Origin: Collybiopsis luxurians FD-317 M1
Taxonomy: Eukaryota > Basidiomycota > Agaricomycetes > Agaricales > Omphalotaceae
Length of the DNA: 64,000 nucleotides
Direction of reading: 5' to 3'
Assembly: GCA_000827265.1 (NCBI GenBank)
Contig: KN834754.1
Coordinates: forward strand, 760,831 to 824,830
Shown: piece after piece, positions 33,867 through 45,657 of the stretch
Position numbering within the stretch: position 1 is the first letter of the stretch
Layout: each line of letters opens with the position of its first letter
The notes under the pieces: generated by a model
What the model saw: only the letters and a program-made list of their open reading frames with translations
Told to the model about the DNA's origin: nothing
The model's database searches: none
Made by a program: the position numbers and the translations under genes

Positions 33867-36791
33867 ATGAGCGCGACAAACGTATTCACGCTACTTCAAC
33901 TTCCGAAGACATCTAATGGGTTCAGTTCAGTTTCCAGCGACAATGGGATATCGAGAAACGCTGAGCAGCTGCATAAAGTGGCCAGGATAGATTCAGACGC
34001 GGATTCAGCTTCTGCATCGAGATCGGGCGTAGGTGGAGTTGTGAAGATTCGTATAGTTGGGGGTCAGATTCGGTCAAGTTCGCATCCAGATCCATTTGCT
34101 TCAATTCGGTACAATATCTCAATGATTCTGAAACCGTTTCAACTACCAATTCCTAGCGAATCATACGAAGCTATCAATCTACGAGCTCAATATATCGTCG
34201 CTGTCGAAGGCAAAGGTCAAGGTCTGTACGATAGTGTTAGAGGAGAATTAATGCGTTGCTGCGTAAGCTTCAAGCTTGATTACTATTCGTAACACCTGAA
34301 ATTCTGATGCACTTCTTCTGCTTCAGTCGCAGATGTCGAAGAATTTAATCAACCAGGAATCGATGATCGACTACATGTCCAAACTCGTGGATTGGTACCA
34401 CGACGCAGTGAATCTTGTCTGTTCCCTTTTCTCTCCTCTTGACCATATATATGTCGCCAGTGTGAACGGAAAACAGACCATACAGTGCGTTATTTCAAGT
34501 AGATATCACTGGAATTATGTCGTAACGTTCTTGGTAGGGCCCTCGCTTACGAACTATTCAACGACCAAGTCCTTGGTCATCGTGATATAGCATCAAAGCT
34601 GAAGGACAGTCTCCGGTCATGGACAACTGACGATCGGAACAAGTCGTCTGGCGAGCGTACATCCCCCGCATCGGTCCGCCACCTCATTCGCCATCTTATA
34701 ACTCATGATAACTACTTTGGTCCTTTCGGATATGAACAATACCTGCTAAAAGTCACCGAAGAACACTACACTTTTTATGCGAATAACTTAGCTGAAATCC
34801 TCCACGATGAACCTGCTGCATTCTTTGACGACGCCTATGGGGCGGTCGAGGAAGAGGGGAAGAGGACAGAGGAAGTTTTACCCGAGAAAAGCTGGAAAGC
34901 TTTCAAAGAGACCGCGGAACTGGCGTTGTTCCTTCTACCTGATGTACCAGACACAGATTCTGGGAGGCTTGCAAGACTAGAGTGGTTGACTACTCCTGAG
35001 GCAATCAAAGCCTATATCGACAACAACCGCGTCTCCACTTTAGGCAAGATGTACCGTCTTTTCAACAGGTTGAATGAAACCACCCATAGTAGAGAGCCAC
35101 TGAAAGTATTATCGAAAGCGTGGAAGGTATACATAAACGTATGTCTTTACTTGATTGTTGTTTGCCATCATTTTTGTCGACCGTCCTACAGAATGTTGTT
35201 TCTGCTATTGTCAAAAGTACCACCCCTGATTCTTCCGCCTCAGATGCGGACGAAAGCATGGTTCCGACTCTGCTCAAGTTTAAAGCAAGAGTTGAGAAAA
35301 TTTTGGGAGATACCTTTATAACTAAAGAGGGCAAGAGAGATGCAGATTTTACGCAGGCTCTCTCTGATGGCTTCACTTCCGGATTCAGAACGCGACGCTC
35401 AAAACCAGCAGAAATGTTGGCTAAATATCTGGATGGAATGATGAGGAAGGGTCAGGCAAAATTCCTGGAATCCCTTGCCAAGTTGGATTCTTCCTCCAGT
35501 ACTGCCCCAACCAATACACAGAACAACCAGGACACGGCGTTCCATTCTCATCTGCTACAGGTCCTCAGTCTCTACAGGTTTTCCGAAGACAAGGACGTCT
35601 TCCGTGCCTTCTATCATCGTCAACTGGCCAAGAGGCTCTTGCTAGGTCGAAGTGCTAGTAGTGATGCCGAGGCTGGGATTTTAAGGATGTTGAAAGAGCA
35701 GTATGATCCCGAATTCGATATGGGAGAGAATATGTTCAAGGACTTGTCGCTGTCGGCGGAGATGATGAGAGAATATAGGAGTAGTAAATTCATAGGACAG
35801 GGCGACGATAATCTAGAGGTTCGCGTTCTACAACGCAGTGCCTGGCCATTTGCACTGGGAAAGAAACAGCTTGTAGTTACCGATGGGGTAGGCTCTTATT
35901 GCGTCTGATGCTTCGAGCACTTTTTCAACTGAACAAATTACCTTTATAGATGCAAAAGCAACTCGATACCTTCTCGGACTATTACAAACAGAAGCACAAA
36001 AGCCGGACGTTGGATTGGGATCACGCACTGGGAACCATGAGCTTGAAGACGAAGTTCAAGCCAGCGGGAAAGCCTGCCGTTGAGAAGGAGCTTTCAGTCA
36101 GCTTGTACCAGGGGGTTGTCTTACTGATGTTCCAGGAGAAGAACGAGATTTCATTCACAGAGATTAGAGAAGCGCAACATTCGATTGGTAAGTTAGTTAC
36201 TTTTGCCGCATGTGACTGTTCGTTTAAACGTTCTTCAGAGGACGATGATCTCCGGCGGACTCTCCAATCACTTGCTTGTGGTAAGAAGAAGGTGTTACGC
36301 AAAATTCCGTCAGGACGCGATGTCTTTGATGGGGATTCGTTCAGGTTCAATGACGAATTTGTAATCACTGACGAAGGGAAGAAGGCTGGGTATAGGATTC
36401 ACGTCAATAGTATTCAGGCAAAGGTTTCGGTAAGTGTTTTTTTTCCATTATTGATCAATTTCTAACTAATTTCTTATAAAGATTAAAGAATCTGCGACCA
36501 CAAACAAGCACATCCAAGATGACCGAAAGCACTTGCTCGATGCTGCCATTGTGCGGATCATGAAGGCCAAGAAGTCGCTAGCATACAATGAGCTGACCAT
36601 GCAGACTATTGATACAGTGAAGAAGCACTACGCACCTGAGGTGAGAATGACAGCTGGCGTTCAGTTTCCTTGTCTCAACTTTCTGCTGTATGTAGGTCGA
36701 TGAAGTCAAACGCCGCATTGAGGCTTTGGTCGAGGGTGAGTACCTAGAGCGGGAGGAAGGGAAGAAAGGGGTGTTTAGATACCTCGCTTGA
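33867..36791 (+). CDS. Cullin, probably CUL4-type
   Basis: A scaffold of a cullin-RING ubiquitin ligase. The N-terminus is Ser-rich and then reads VVKIRIVGGQ, resembling the short N-terminal extension of CUL4. Cullin repeats follow (FASIRYNISMILKPFQLP, LRSWTTDDRNKSS, HDNYFGPFGYEQYLLKVTEE, ALFLLPDVP, STLGKMYRLFNRLNET). The cullin-homology domain has SKPAEMLAKYLDGMM, VFRAFYHRQLAKRLLLGRSAS, LKEQYDPEFDMGENMFKD, VSLYQGVVLLMF, LQSLACGKKKVL and the neddylation segment DAAIVRIMKAKKSL, where the second Lys is the expected NEDD8 site. It ends with the winged-helix tail EYLEREEGKKGVFRYLA. The cullin call is secure; CUL4 over CUL1 or CUL3 is from the N-terminus and tail. Confidence 0.95.
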
Positions 36792-37123
36792 TTAGACAAG
36801 AATATAATGGATTGGAAATTGGATGTGTACATTAATCGAAATGTGTAGTTTGAGATCACCGCGTATTCTTAGTACGGTCCTGGAGAATAGATATACTGAA
36901 GCTGATCGAAAGCGGTCTCCTGCGATCCTCCCTGCGATCTGGGGCAGCAAAGAGTCGTAGTGAGTGTTTGAAAATCAAAATAGACGCGACGATGAGTACA
37001 ACTGTAGAGTCTACGCGTCTCTTTACGGTCCGTGCCGTGTGACAGAAATTTCACCGACGTGGCGCTCATTTCGTTTCCTTCCACACTCAATCCAGATTTT
37101 TTTCCTCGTTAACATTTGCCAAA
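36792..37123. other. Spacer and promoter of Tudor-SN gene
   Basis: These 332 bp contain the cullin 3' flank and the Tudor-SN promoter. The strand is AT-rich near 36800-36850 and pyrimidine-rich near the ATG. No other feature was recognised. Confidence 0.4.
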
Positions 37124-40100
37124 ATGTCGATGAAAGCCGTATGTATTCACCCTTTTCCTTAATGATTTCACGGTCAAAAGGCTCATACTTGAGGAAAAAA
37201 AATGCAGATTGTAAAAAGTAATACCCTTATTGCGACTATCACCATATATTGACTCTCTTTGACGCGACTTGCTAGGTGTCATTTCGGGTGATTCTCTTGT
37301 TCTGCGTGGGCGTCCTGGACCTCAAGGTCAACCTCCAAAAGAAAGGTACCAAGCTCAGCGTCTGCATTGCCAATTTCTGGATCTCGTCTGACCTATTATT
37401 AGAGTCCTTCATCTCGCCGATGTCAGTGCTCCAAGGATGGGTTCTTCAAACAGGGAAGACGAAGTGCGTACTTGATCTTTCGCATGCTTCCCATCGTTTA
37501 TTATTTTTAAGCCTTGGGCATTTGAATCTAGAGAATTTCTACGAGTGTTGGCCGTAGGGAAAGAAGTATCATTCCTATCCACACATTCCTTACCCCCTAA
37601 TGAAGACGTACCTCGAGACCTAGGCTCTGCAGAAATTGGAGGTCTCGATTTGGCCTCTGAAATATTGAAGAATGGATGGGGAAAAACCAAAGAACTGAAA
37701 CGCGACCCAACTGATGAAGACCTTCGCAAGCGTGACCTCGAGAGTGAAGCAAAATCTGCTGGACTAGGAATATGGAATCCTCACGGTCCAAAAGTGAGCA
37801 ATCTTCCCGTTCAATCTTGCCATTAGTCGAGCTTGATTATTAGGCCCGTATGGTACACTATTCCATGCCTATTGACTCTCAGGCTTTCCTGTCGGAATAC
37901 AAAGGAAAATCACTTGATGGTGAGTTATTGCTCACTGATGCGACGGGATAATAATCTCGGTCTCGTAGCTATCGTTGAACAAGTTCGAGATGGATCAACA
38001 CTCCGAGTCCGTCTTCTTTTGCCGGAAGGAGACCATCAGTTTGTGAACGTCGCTCTCGCTGGTGTACGTGCCGCTCGTGCTTCTACCAAGCAGGGAGAGC
38101 CATCGGAACCATGGGGGGAGGAAGTGGGTGATATTACTTTGTTACAACGTAGTTTATCAATTTTATTCACGACAACCAGGCCAAATTTTTTACCGAATCC
38201 CGACTTTTGCATCGTCCAGTTCGCGTTCAGCTGCTTTCCTTACCAACTTCGACGGCAACGCCTTTCCAAGCTAACGGTAACGTCAGCGCTCCCGCGACGG
38301 CTAGCCTTTTCATTGGAACCGGTATATCATTCTGAATAAGTTCTACTAGAATTGTCTCTAACAATCACTTTTTAGTCCTTCACCCAGCCGGAAATGTTGC
38401 CGAGTTTTTGGTCGCCGCAGGTCTTGCACGAGTTGTTGACTGGCATGCTGGGATGCTTGCGGCTAGCGGAGGTATGGAACGTCTACGATCAGCGGAAAAG
38501 AATGCCAAAGAAAAGCGGCTCTGTCTATATGCCAATACTGCCCAACCTACCGTTTCCAAGAACACTTCGGCGCCAGACGGTCCCAGTCGTTCGTTTGAAG
38601 CGACTGTCATTCGGATCTGGAGTGGTGACCAGATATCGGTCGTCGAAAAGGGTTCTGGCAAGGAGCATCGTCTTCAGTTCAGTTCGACCAGAGGTCCGAA
38701 GTACGTCATTCTGCTGCACCTCTTAAGCTACCACTTACCTAGTGGAAGGGCAGATTATCGGATCCCAAACAAGCTTTCTACGCTCAGGAAGCTCGAGAAT
38801 TCCTTCGAAAGAAGCTGATTGGTAAAGCTGTGAAATGCAACATCGACTTTATTCGTCCCAAGGAAGGTGAATTTGATGAACGAGAATGCGCCACTATTCG
38901 ATATGGCAATCAGAATGCGTGTGTGTGTTTACTCTCCTGTGGCATTCAGGACTGATGTTTTTATAGAAATATCGCTGTGCAGTTGGTTGAGAAGGGTGAG
39001 TGTATGCTATCATAACTTGAACAGTTCTGACGATGTTGTCAGGTCTTGCAAGTGTCGTCCGTCATAAGCGCGACGACGAAGACCGCTCTCTTGATTACGA
39101 TGGTCTCATGGCTGCTGAGGCAAGGTGATCGTCTATCACACCTCTGTCGACTTCGCATTTTCATATGTTGTCAGTGCCTCTGCAGAGTCTCGTGGAATTC
39201 ACTCAGGAAAAGATGTTGCTCCGCCTAAGCAACCACTCAACATCTCAGAGGTAGCTGCGATCCCCAATGTTCTCGCTAACAGCTACTCACGGGATGTTCA
39301 TTAGTCAAGCGCTCGTGCTACACCATTTGTTAATAGTTTCAAACGTCTGGGACGTGTTCCCGCGGTAGTAGAGTATGTTGCAGCAGGCTCGCGATTCAAG
39401 TATGCTCATGTCGAATAATTCCCTTACTGCACTTATACTAACCTGTGATCAAGACTCTTTCTTCCCAAAGACAACCAAACCCTTACTCTTGTCCTTGGAG
39501 GTAGGAATATATTATTGGGCACTTCCTTCGGTCTCTCACTTGACTTTAGGCATCCGCGCGCCTCGCACTGCTCGAAACCCATCCGAAAAGAGTGAACCTT
39601 ATGGCACGGAAGCCTTCGAATTTGCTACTAGGCGATACATGCAACGAGATGTCGAATTTGAGGTCGACTCAGTTGACAAGTCTGGCGGATTTATCGGGTC
39701 GCTCTATTTCAATAAAACGGAAAATGCTGCCATTGTTCTCATCAAAGAAGGACTGGCAAGCGTCCATGCATATTCTGCCGATACTCTGTCATGGTCAAAA
39801 CAATTGTATGACGCTGAAGTACGTATTTCTAAGCTAGCTAATCTGAAAAGCTGATCTTAAAACGAATTGCGCTTAGAATGAAGCTAAAGCGGCAAAAAGA
39901 AACGTACGGAACTTTCTCAATCTGTATTTATGAACCTACTAATGGGTCTGGATTAGCTGTGGCAGGACTACGATGAAACCGCAGAACAGGCCGCAGAAGC
40001 CGTCCCAGAAACTGAAGCTGCTGCTCTGAAATCGAATTATCTCGATGTTATCATCAGCGACGTAAGGACCGCCAACTTTGGTTTCTCGGTTCAGATCTTG

Positions 40101-40850
40101 AACACGGAAGGTGAGGGTAATTTTCCTTTGGCGAATTGCTTAACCTGACAGAATGCTACAGGAATCGCATCGCTGGAGAAGCTTATGCGCGACTTCTCGT
40201 TGCACCACCAAGGAGCTATCACTGTGCCCGCGGGCTTTGTTCCTAAAGGAGGAGAGCTAGTATCTGCTAAGTTCTCGGATGGCGCTTGGTACCGTGCCAA
40301 GATTCGCCGCGCTTCCCCTCTCAAAAAAGAAGCAGAGGTTACATTCATTGATTACGGAAACCAGGATACTATAGCCTTCAAGGACATTCGACCTCTGGCA
40401 CCGCAATTCCGCTCTCTACCCGGTCAGGTGAGTTTGCTCGTACATATGTTGTTCGCTCTTTTCCAAATTGTGTCTATTATTTTCCAGGCGCAGGAAGCTC
40501 GACTCTCCCTCATAAAACTTGTTAGCCCCGACAGCGAGTACTACGCCGAAGCCATTGATCGTTTCCGTCAGCTGTGCGAGGGTCGCAAACTGGTGGCGAA
40601 CATCGACGCACGAGAGGGACCTCTGCTTCATCTTCGGCTAATTGACCCTCAAAACCCCGCCTCTGCCACTGACCCCTACGAGTGCATCAATGCGGAGCTC
40701 TTGCGCGATGGCCTAGCAACCATTGATCGCAAAGTCAACTACCTGTCAGCTTACCCGCAGTTACTCAAAAAGCTCAAAGATAGCATTCTCGAAGCCAAGA
40801 GAGACCGTGCAGGAATGTTCGAATTTGGTGATGTGGAAGAGGATGATTGA
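37124..40850 (+). CDS. SND1: Tudor staphylococcal nuclease (SND1 homologue)
   Basis: A cytoplasmic RNA-binding protein of stress granules and RNA metabolism. The coding sequence starts with a 15-nt exon (MSMKA, 37124-37138), a 10-nt microexon (37208-37217) and an exon from 37276, giving MSMKAIVKSVISGDSLVLRG, the canonical family start. Successive staphylococcal nuclease-like repeats follow (KERVLHLADVSAPR; AIVEQVRDGSTLRVRLLLPE; FEATVIRIWSGDQISVVE; VVEYVAAGSRFKLFLP and IRAPRTARNPSEKSEPYG). A Tudor domain then shows LVSAKFSDGAWYRAKIRRAS and VTFIDYGNQDTI. A partial fifth repeat ends EFGDVEEDD. The domain count and order match SND1. The gene has many introns and ends 53 bp from the convergent S41 peptidase gene. 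Confidence 0.97.
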
Positions 40851-40903
40851 TTTATTGATGCATTCCCACAATGTCAAAGCAGATTATATCAGCCTAAATA
40901 TAG

Positions 40904-43752
40904 TTAAAAGTCCGGCCCACTTTGAACCACTAACGGCGGTGGAGTGACGCTATTGAACACAGTCTCCGATACAGCCTGCCAGATCGCGACAGGTCTGTTA
41001 ACACTATGAACACACTTGATGAGCAAAGATGTGTTCAACTTGAGAACTACTCACGTTTCCATGGTCAACGGGAAGTTGATGTCCGCTGGATGGTCTTGCC
41101 ATTCTGAAATCCTCTTTAGCCGATGAAAGCGTGTATAACGAAAAAGCGTACCTTCAGGTTCATTGGGGTCATCAATTCCATAACCAAGTCTCCACGTGAT
41201 ACCTTGTACAATGTTTGCCAGTCTGAGAACTGCATGAGATAAAATAAGATCTTTATGGGGCACCACACTTACAAATCGGGAGGAGCAAGCGAGTGGTTTT
41301 TCAGATGAGTGGTCTGGAAGTGCAAAAAAGGGTCAACATGTTGACGAGCAACTGGAAAAGAAGAAAGTACTTTGATCTCAGTATCCATTGTTGAAAAATC
41401 CGTCGATTGTCCGCCGACAACACCACAATATTGTTGAGGTGTGTCTTGTTGCCCACCGACTACCACTGTTCGTACACCTTCGAGCTTTGACATTGTGATT
41501 GAAAAAAGAGAACATGAGCTCGCGCATCTGAAAATCCAAGACTCTCAGCCGGATGGAACTATTATAAGTATACTGAGCAACCTGCCTTCCGTTTGAAAGG
41601 ATCACGACATCCTCTGCTTTGAACAGTCCCTTTCTCGGAGGTTCAACATCAAACGGTTGACATTCTTGACCCAATCGCTGACTGAACAGGTCCTCGTGTC
41701 CGTTGATGGTCACATTTTTGAGGGGTTTGAGCCAGTCGGTTTCGAGGGTGAAGGGTACATTGGAGGCGTTGGTCCATTGCGTGGGGTTATAATAAAGTAG
41801 CGTGTCAGGATCCATGCGATCTTTAACAATTTTCTGAACTATGAGCTGAGCCAGAGGTCCCGCACGCGTCGTAGTATCGAGTCCCGCTTGCGGTTCCGTC
41901 GTAGATTTGGACCCAATGATCTGTATGACTTGGCGTAGGTGTGGAAGATGAGATAGAATTTAGGTCAAGCTTACAATCCTATGCAACCACTTTGAAGAAC
42001 GGGCTCAGCCACCAGAATGGTCAGGGTTTTGCCAAATCAGACTTACATGGGCGATGCAAATGTAACCTATTCGAAATGATGGTTTTAGTTACCGTGGAGC
42101 GAACTCGAACGAGAAGGAAATATGTCACCTCCGCCATTATTTGTCTAGAATTGGGCAGGTCATTGATTTAGTATTTTCAAAAGAAAAAAAAAAAGGTGAG
42201 TTGCGGTACTCACGACGTCAACAAGCAACCGCGTAGCGCCCAAAGATCGAAGTTTTTCAAGTCCGTCCAACAAGCTATGCTGGAATGCAGAGAAATTCGC
42301 AGCTGAAAAAGAGCCCAAGGCAAGCACACCGGTAACATTATCCGCGAGCATGTAAAACTGTGCTACGCTGTAGCTTTCATTGAGAGCTGGTTCAGAAGGT
42401 TGCATCACCTCCGGCAGATCAATATCAGTAAGAGGTAAGGCATCGACTAAAACATTCATCGGATGCCTGCGCGCTTCTTTCCGGGAAATTGGCGGCTGCT
42501 GTTGAAAGACTGCGATCGGAAGAGGTTTCTCGGCCTCCTGCTGTGCGGCCAGAGGAGATACAGCATACAGATCCAGTCCGTTGGTTTCATTGGTTGCAAG
42601 ACAGTTGTTTGCACGGTATGAAGCAGAATCAGTAAAGTTTTTGGATGAACGGCCAAACCGTGAGCGATAAGGGAGCTTTGGGGGAACATTAATGAATGCA
42701 TGAGTAGAATATATGAGATGACGTACAGTGACGATATCGATGGACGAGCTGTTGACGCGTTTGATGGTAAGTTGAACAACGTCCGTGAGAGGATGAACCT
42801 GCTGGGCAAAATTACCCATCTGGTAGAGCCATCCGCTCGCACCACGATAGTAGCTGGCGAAGAATCTAAGGAAAAATACTAAGCAGCGAAACGCTTGCAA
42901 GGGTCCAATTTACTCACGAGTTTTGTCTTGTACCAAATGACTGGTAGCCTCCGGTGACCTGAGCATTTGCATTGACTGCAACAAATGGATGTTGGTTGTT
43001 GATTGCTAACACTAATGCGCCGTTTAGCTAGACGAGGGGTATGAGATACAAAATGATCCTCGTTTGGGATGAACCCACCGACTCTAATTGACCCTGTAAG
43101 TAAGCAGGAAGAGCGTCTTGCCAAAACTGTATTTCATCTCCAAACTCTGCCGAGGCCACCGCAAAAGCTTCCGGGGCGATATGAACGTTCTGTTGGCCTT
43201 CTGAATCGGTGAGAAGAACGAGAGGAGTTGGGAGGTAGGAGATGTATGATGCTATATATAGCACGAGATAAGCAAAGGTCGAATAGCGCGCGCCCAGAAA
43301 CTCACAATCGTAGCAACGATTGATCACGACGCAATGACCATCGTTCAGCCTCCTGAAGGCATGCATTACACTGAGGTGAAATTCGAACTCGGAGTTGAAA
43401 AATTGCTCCTGAATGCGCGCCAAATCTTTATGCAAATCTTCATGAACGTCCTTGTCAAATGGTTTGGGTGCCGATATCTGGTAGTTGACTGAAGTGTGAA
43501 GAGCAATTGTTTTATTCAAGACTTGGATTGTCTGTTTAACCGTTTCAGGAATAGTTTTCGGAGGAGACACGAAAAACTCACGTTGTCTTTGACAAGTGGA
43601 TCGACGGGAAATGAGTGCAAGCAAGACCGAGCTTGGAGCGGGGATACCCATTGTTTGCCAGCAATAGCTGCACAGAAATCCAAAGGTGGAGGAGCAATAC
43701 TGGCTGTAGCAAGGGTAATTAAGCCAAGCACTACATGTCCAGCGTTGACCAT
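40904..43752 (-). CDS. Secreted S41-family serine peptidase (fungal UstP/CPAF-like)
   Basis: An extracellular peptidase-like protein. A signal peptide (MVNAGHVVLGLITLATASIA) is followed by DFCAAIAGKQWVSPLQARSC, an N-terminal domain with LSVMHAFRRLNDGHCVV, then FASYYRGASGWLYQMGNF. The S41 core has LGATRLLVDVTNNGGGDI and, after an intron, the nucleophile segment CASSCSLFSITM, where the second Ser is the expected nucleophile, followed by VRTVVVGGQ. It ends AIWQAVSETVFNSVTPPP. S41 members without the Ser-Lys dyad exist, and I did not confirm the general base. There are about ten exons and the stop is TAA at 40904-40906. The physiological substrate is unknown. It diverges from the HAD gene by 53 bp. 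Confidence 0.85.
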
Positions 43753-43805
43753 GACGTTCGTGATCCACCAGCCGTGGAAAAAAATAAACCTGATTTGCCT
43801 TTACG
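43753..43805. promoter_or_regulatory. 53-bp divergent spacer, S41 peptidase / HAD hydrolase
   Basis: Fifty-three bases separate the opposing ATGs. An A-rich element (gaaaaaaataaa) sits in the middle. No other motif is visible. Confidence 0.6.
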
Positions 43806-44878
43806 ATGCCACTTCGTCTGGTAACTTTTGATATTCTTCATACCCTTGTCACTCCTCGCTGGCCAATACATGTCCAATATGCTATGGCATTCGAGCCTTA
43901 TTTGGGAGTTCTGGATCCAGACTCTATTAAAATATCCTTTAAAACAGGTGGTTTATTACTTGACTCTGACTGAAACTAGCCATCTGTAACGAGTATTACA
44001 GCACTCAAAGCTTTACAAAGGGAGAGACCCGCATATGAACAGGGAAGCCAGATTTGGTGGGCGGATGTCATAAAAAGGTAGACGCCGGCATGAAAAAGAA
44101 ACTTTTGCGTTGACTGCTCGAAAAGAACTGCACTCGGAGCCGGAGCTAATCCTCTAGGTGTGTTTCAAAGCATGAAACGAATTTATACTTTTCCCATGTC
44201 CTCTATTAGCTCTCGACGCGTCCTTACAGCACATTGTCCCAAATTTGATAAAGAGGTTCAGTTCAGGAGAAGGATACAAGGAGTTTGAAGACGCGATCCC
44301 CACTAGTTGAGTTGACCAAACAAAAATCTTCGGAAATTACACTTAAATCCGGCCGAGTAGTCGAGGCCCTTAACCAACGTCAAATCTATACGGCCGTTAT
44401 TAGCAATTCGGATTCTCGCAGCCGTCAGTTTTGAGATTCGTTGCTCACGCCTCCTTGGTATTGAAAAGAAGCCCCGCTTCCTTCTGGCAGGTTCGGTTCT
44501 AATTGATCTCAAATTTCCTGGCCGGTTGGAACCGATTACGCTTAGTGAAGAAGAAGGGATCGAAAAGCCAGCGCGTGAAATTTTCACGGGGACATTGGAG
44601 CGCGTGAATTCGATTAGAGGAGAGAGGATTAAACTAGAAGAGTGTATACATGTTGGAGACGAATTAGAAGCGTAAGTCGTATCCTTGCTCATCTCGCCGA
44701 CCTCGAAACTCAAAAAGAATACAGGGACTATTGGGGAGCAGTAAGAGCTGGAATGGGGGCGCTCCTTTTGAGAAGACCAGGACCAAACGGAGAACAGGCG
44801 CATATTGAGGACAAGGAAGACCTGGCGAACGTCAAAGTGATCGCGGAATTGGGGGAGATTTTGCAATACGCCGAATAA
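43806..44878 (+). CDS. Haloacid dehalogenase-like hydrolase (HDHD3-like)
   Basis: A HAD-superfamily protein assembled from about six short exons. Motif I is LVTFDILHTLVTP, with the nucleophile Asp, but Leu stands where phosphatases have the second Asp, as in dehalogenase-type members. Then come WWADVIKRTALGAGANP, motif II TAVISNSDSR, motif III GIEKPAREIFTG (Lys) and motif IV CIHVGDELEADYWGAVRAGM with its acidic pair. The last is created by splicing a gtaagt...acag intron. The tail ends GEILQYAE. The motif IV junction and the GTCAGT-donor intron after NSDSRSR are my reconstruction. The activity, and whether it is a phosphatase at all, is not established. Confidence 0.88.
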
Positions 44879-44976
44879 TCCGGGGATAGATAAGGATCGC
44901 GCTTATTTAAAGAGTAAGATGTGATGCAGGAATTGATGCGAGAAAAAAAAAAAGACGTACAAGAGAATTTTTTATA

Positions 44977-45478
44977 TTATTGATGAGCGGAGGTTGGGGG
45001 ATTGGACGGAGGTTGTTCAAGGGGGAAAAATTCTTCGCCTTGTATCAATTTGCGACCTTCTGAAGCAAGGACTTGAGCATTTGCACCGAGATTGAGAACA
45101 GTCCAGCGAATGACCAGGGGGTCCTGACGCATGATTTTGTTGAGAGACTGTAAAGTGCGTGGCGAAGTGTCGAAATGCAAGGTCCAGTAGCTGAGAAAGA
45201 ATGAGAGAAGATACGGATGAGAGATGGTTGACGCGTACTCTGCATGAGTATGAAAAGATGCGTGACGTTTCATTCTCTGAGGAAGGGCGAGAGTTCCCCA
45301 TGAATCAATTTTGCGTACGACGCCTCCATTGTTCATGATGTGAGAGCATGTTTGGGTGACGAGTTGTTTGATAAATTTCTACAAAAAAAATAAGAAAGAA
45401 AATTGAAGAAAAAAGTAGAAATAAACGGACGTATTCTCCGAAATGAGAAGAGATACATAGCATTTGGTAGAGAGGCAT
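44977..45478 (-). CDS. Mitochondrial ribosomal protein bS6m (MRP17-like)
   Basis: A small-subunit mitoribosome protein. Exon 1 reads MPLYQMLCISSHFGEY. After a ~60-nt intron comes FIKQLVTQTCSHIMNNGGVVRKIDSWGTLALPQRMKRH. A gtacgc...ctcag intron then creates HADYWTLHFDTSPRTL, followed by NKIMRQDPLVIRWTVLNLG. These match the bS6 fold: YE(L/M) at the start, G-V-x-x-x-W-G-x-x-x-L in the middle, and a final strand with DPxVxRW. The tail is rich in Pro and Gln. Length (about 130 residues) fits fungal mitochondrial S6. It lies convergent to the HAD gene at about 100 bp. Confidence 0.9.
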
Positions 45479-45657
45479 TTTGCGTGGGAGAAAATTGAAT
45501 GGGCGTCTAAATGAGTAAATCCAGAAAGGCAACTACCAAATCGACGAAATGATCTGGGAAATGGTAAACTCAACTTGCTGCTTGGTTACACCTTTTCAAA
45601 CCGTGAATCCCACTTCCCCTTTTCTTCATTTACTCTCTTCTCTCTTCCTTCTCTTTC

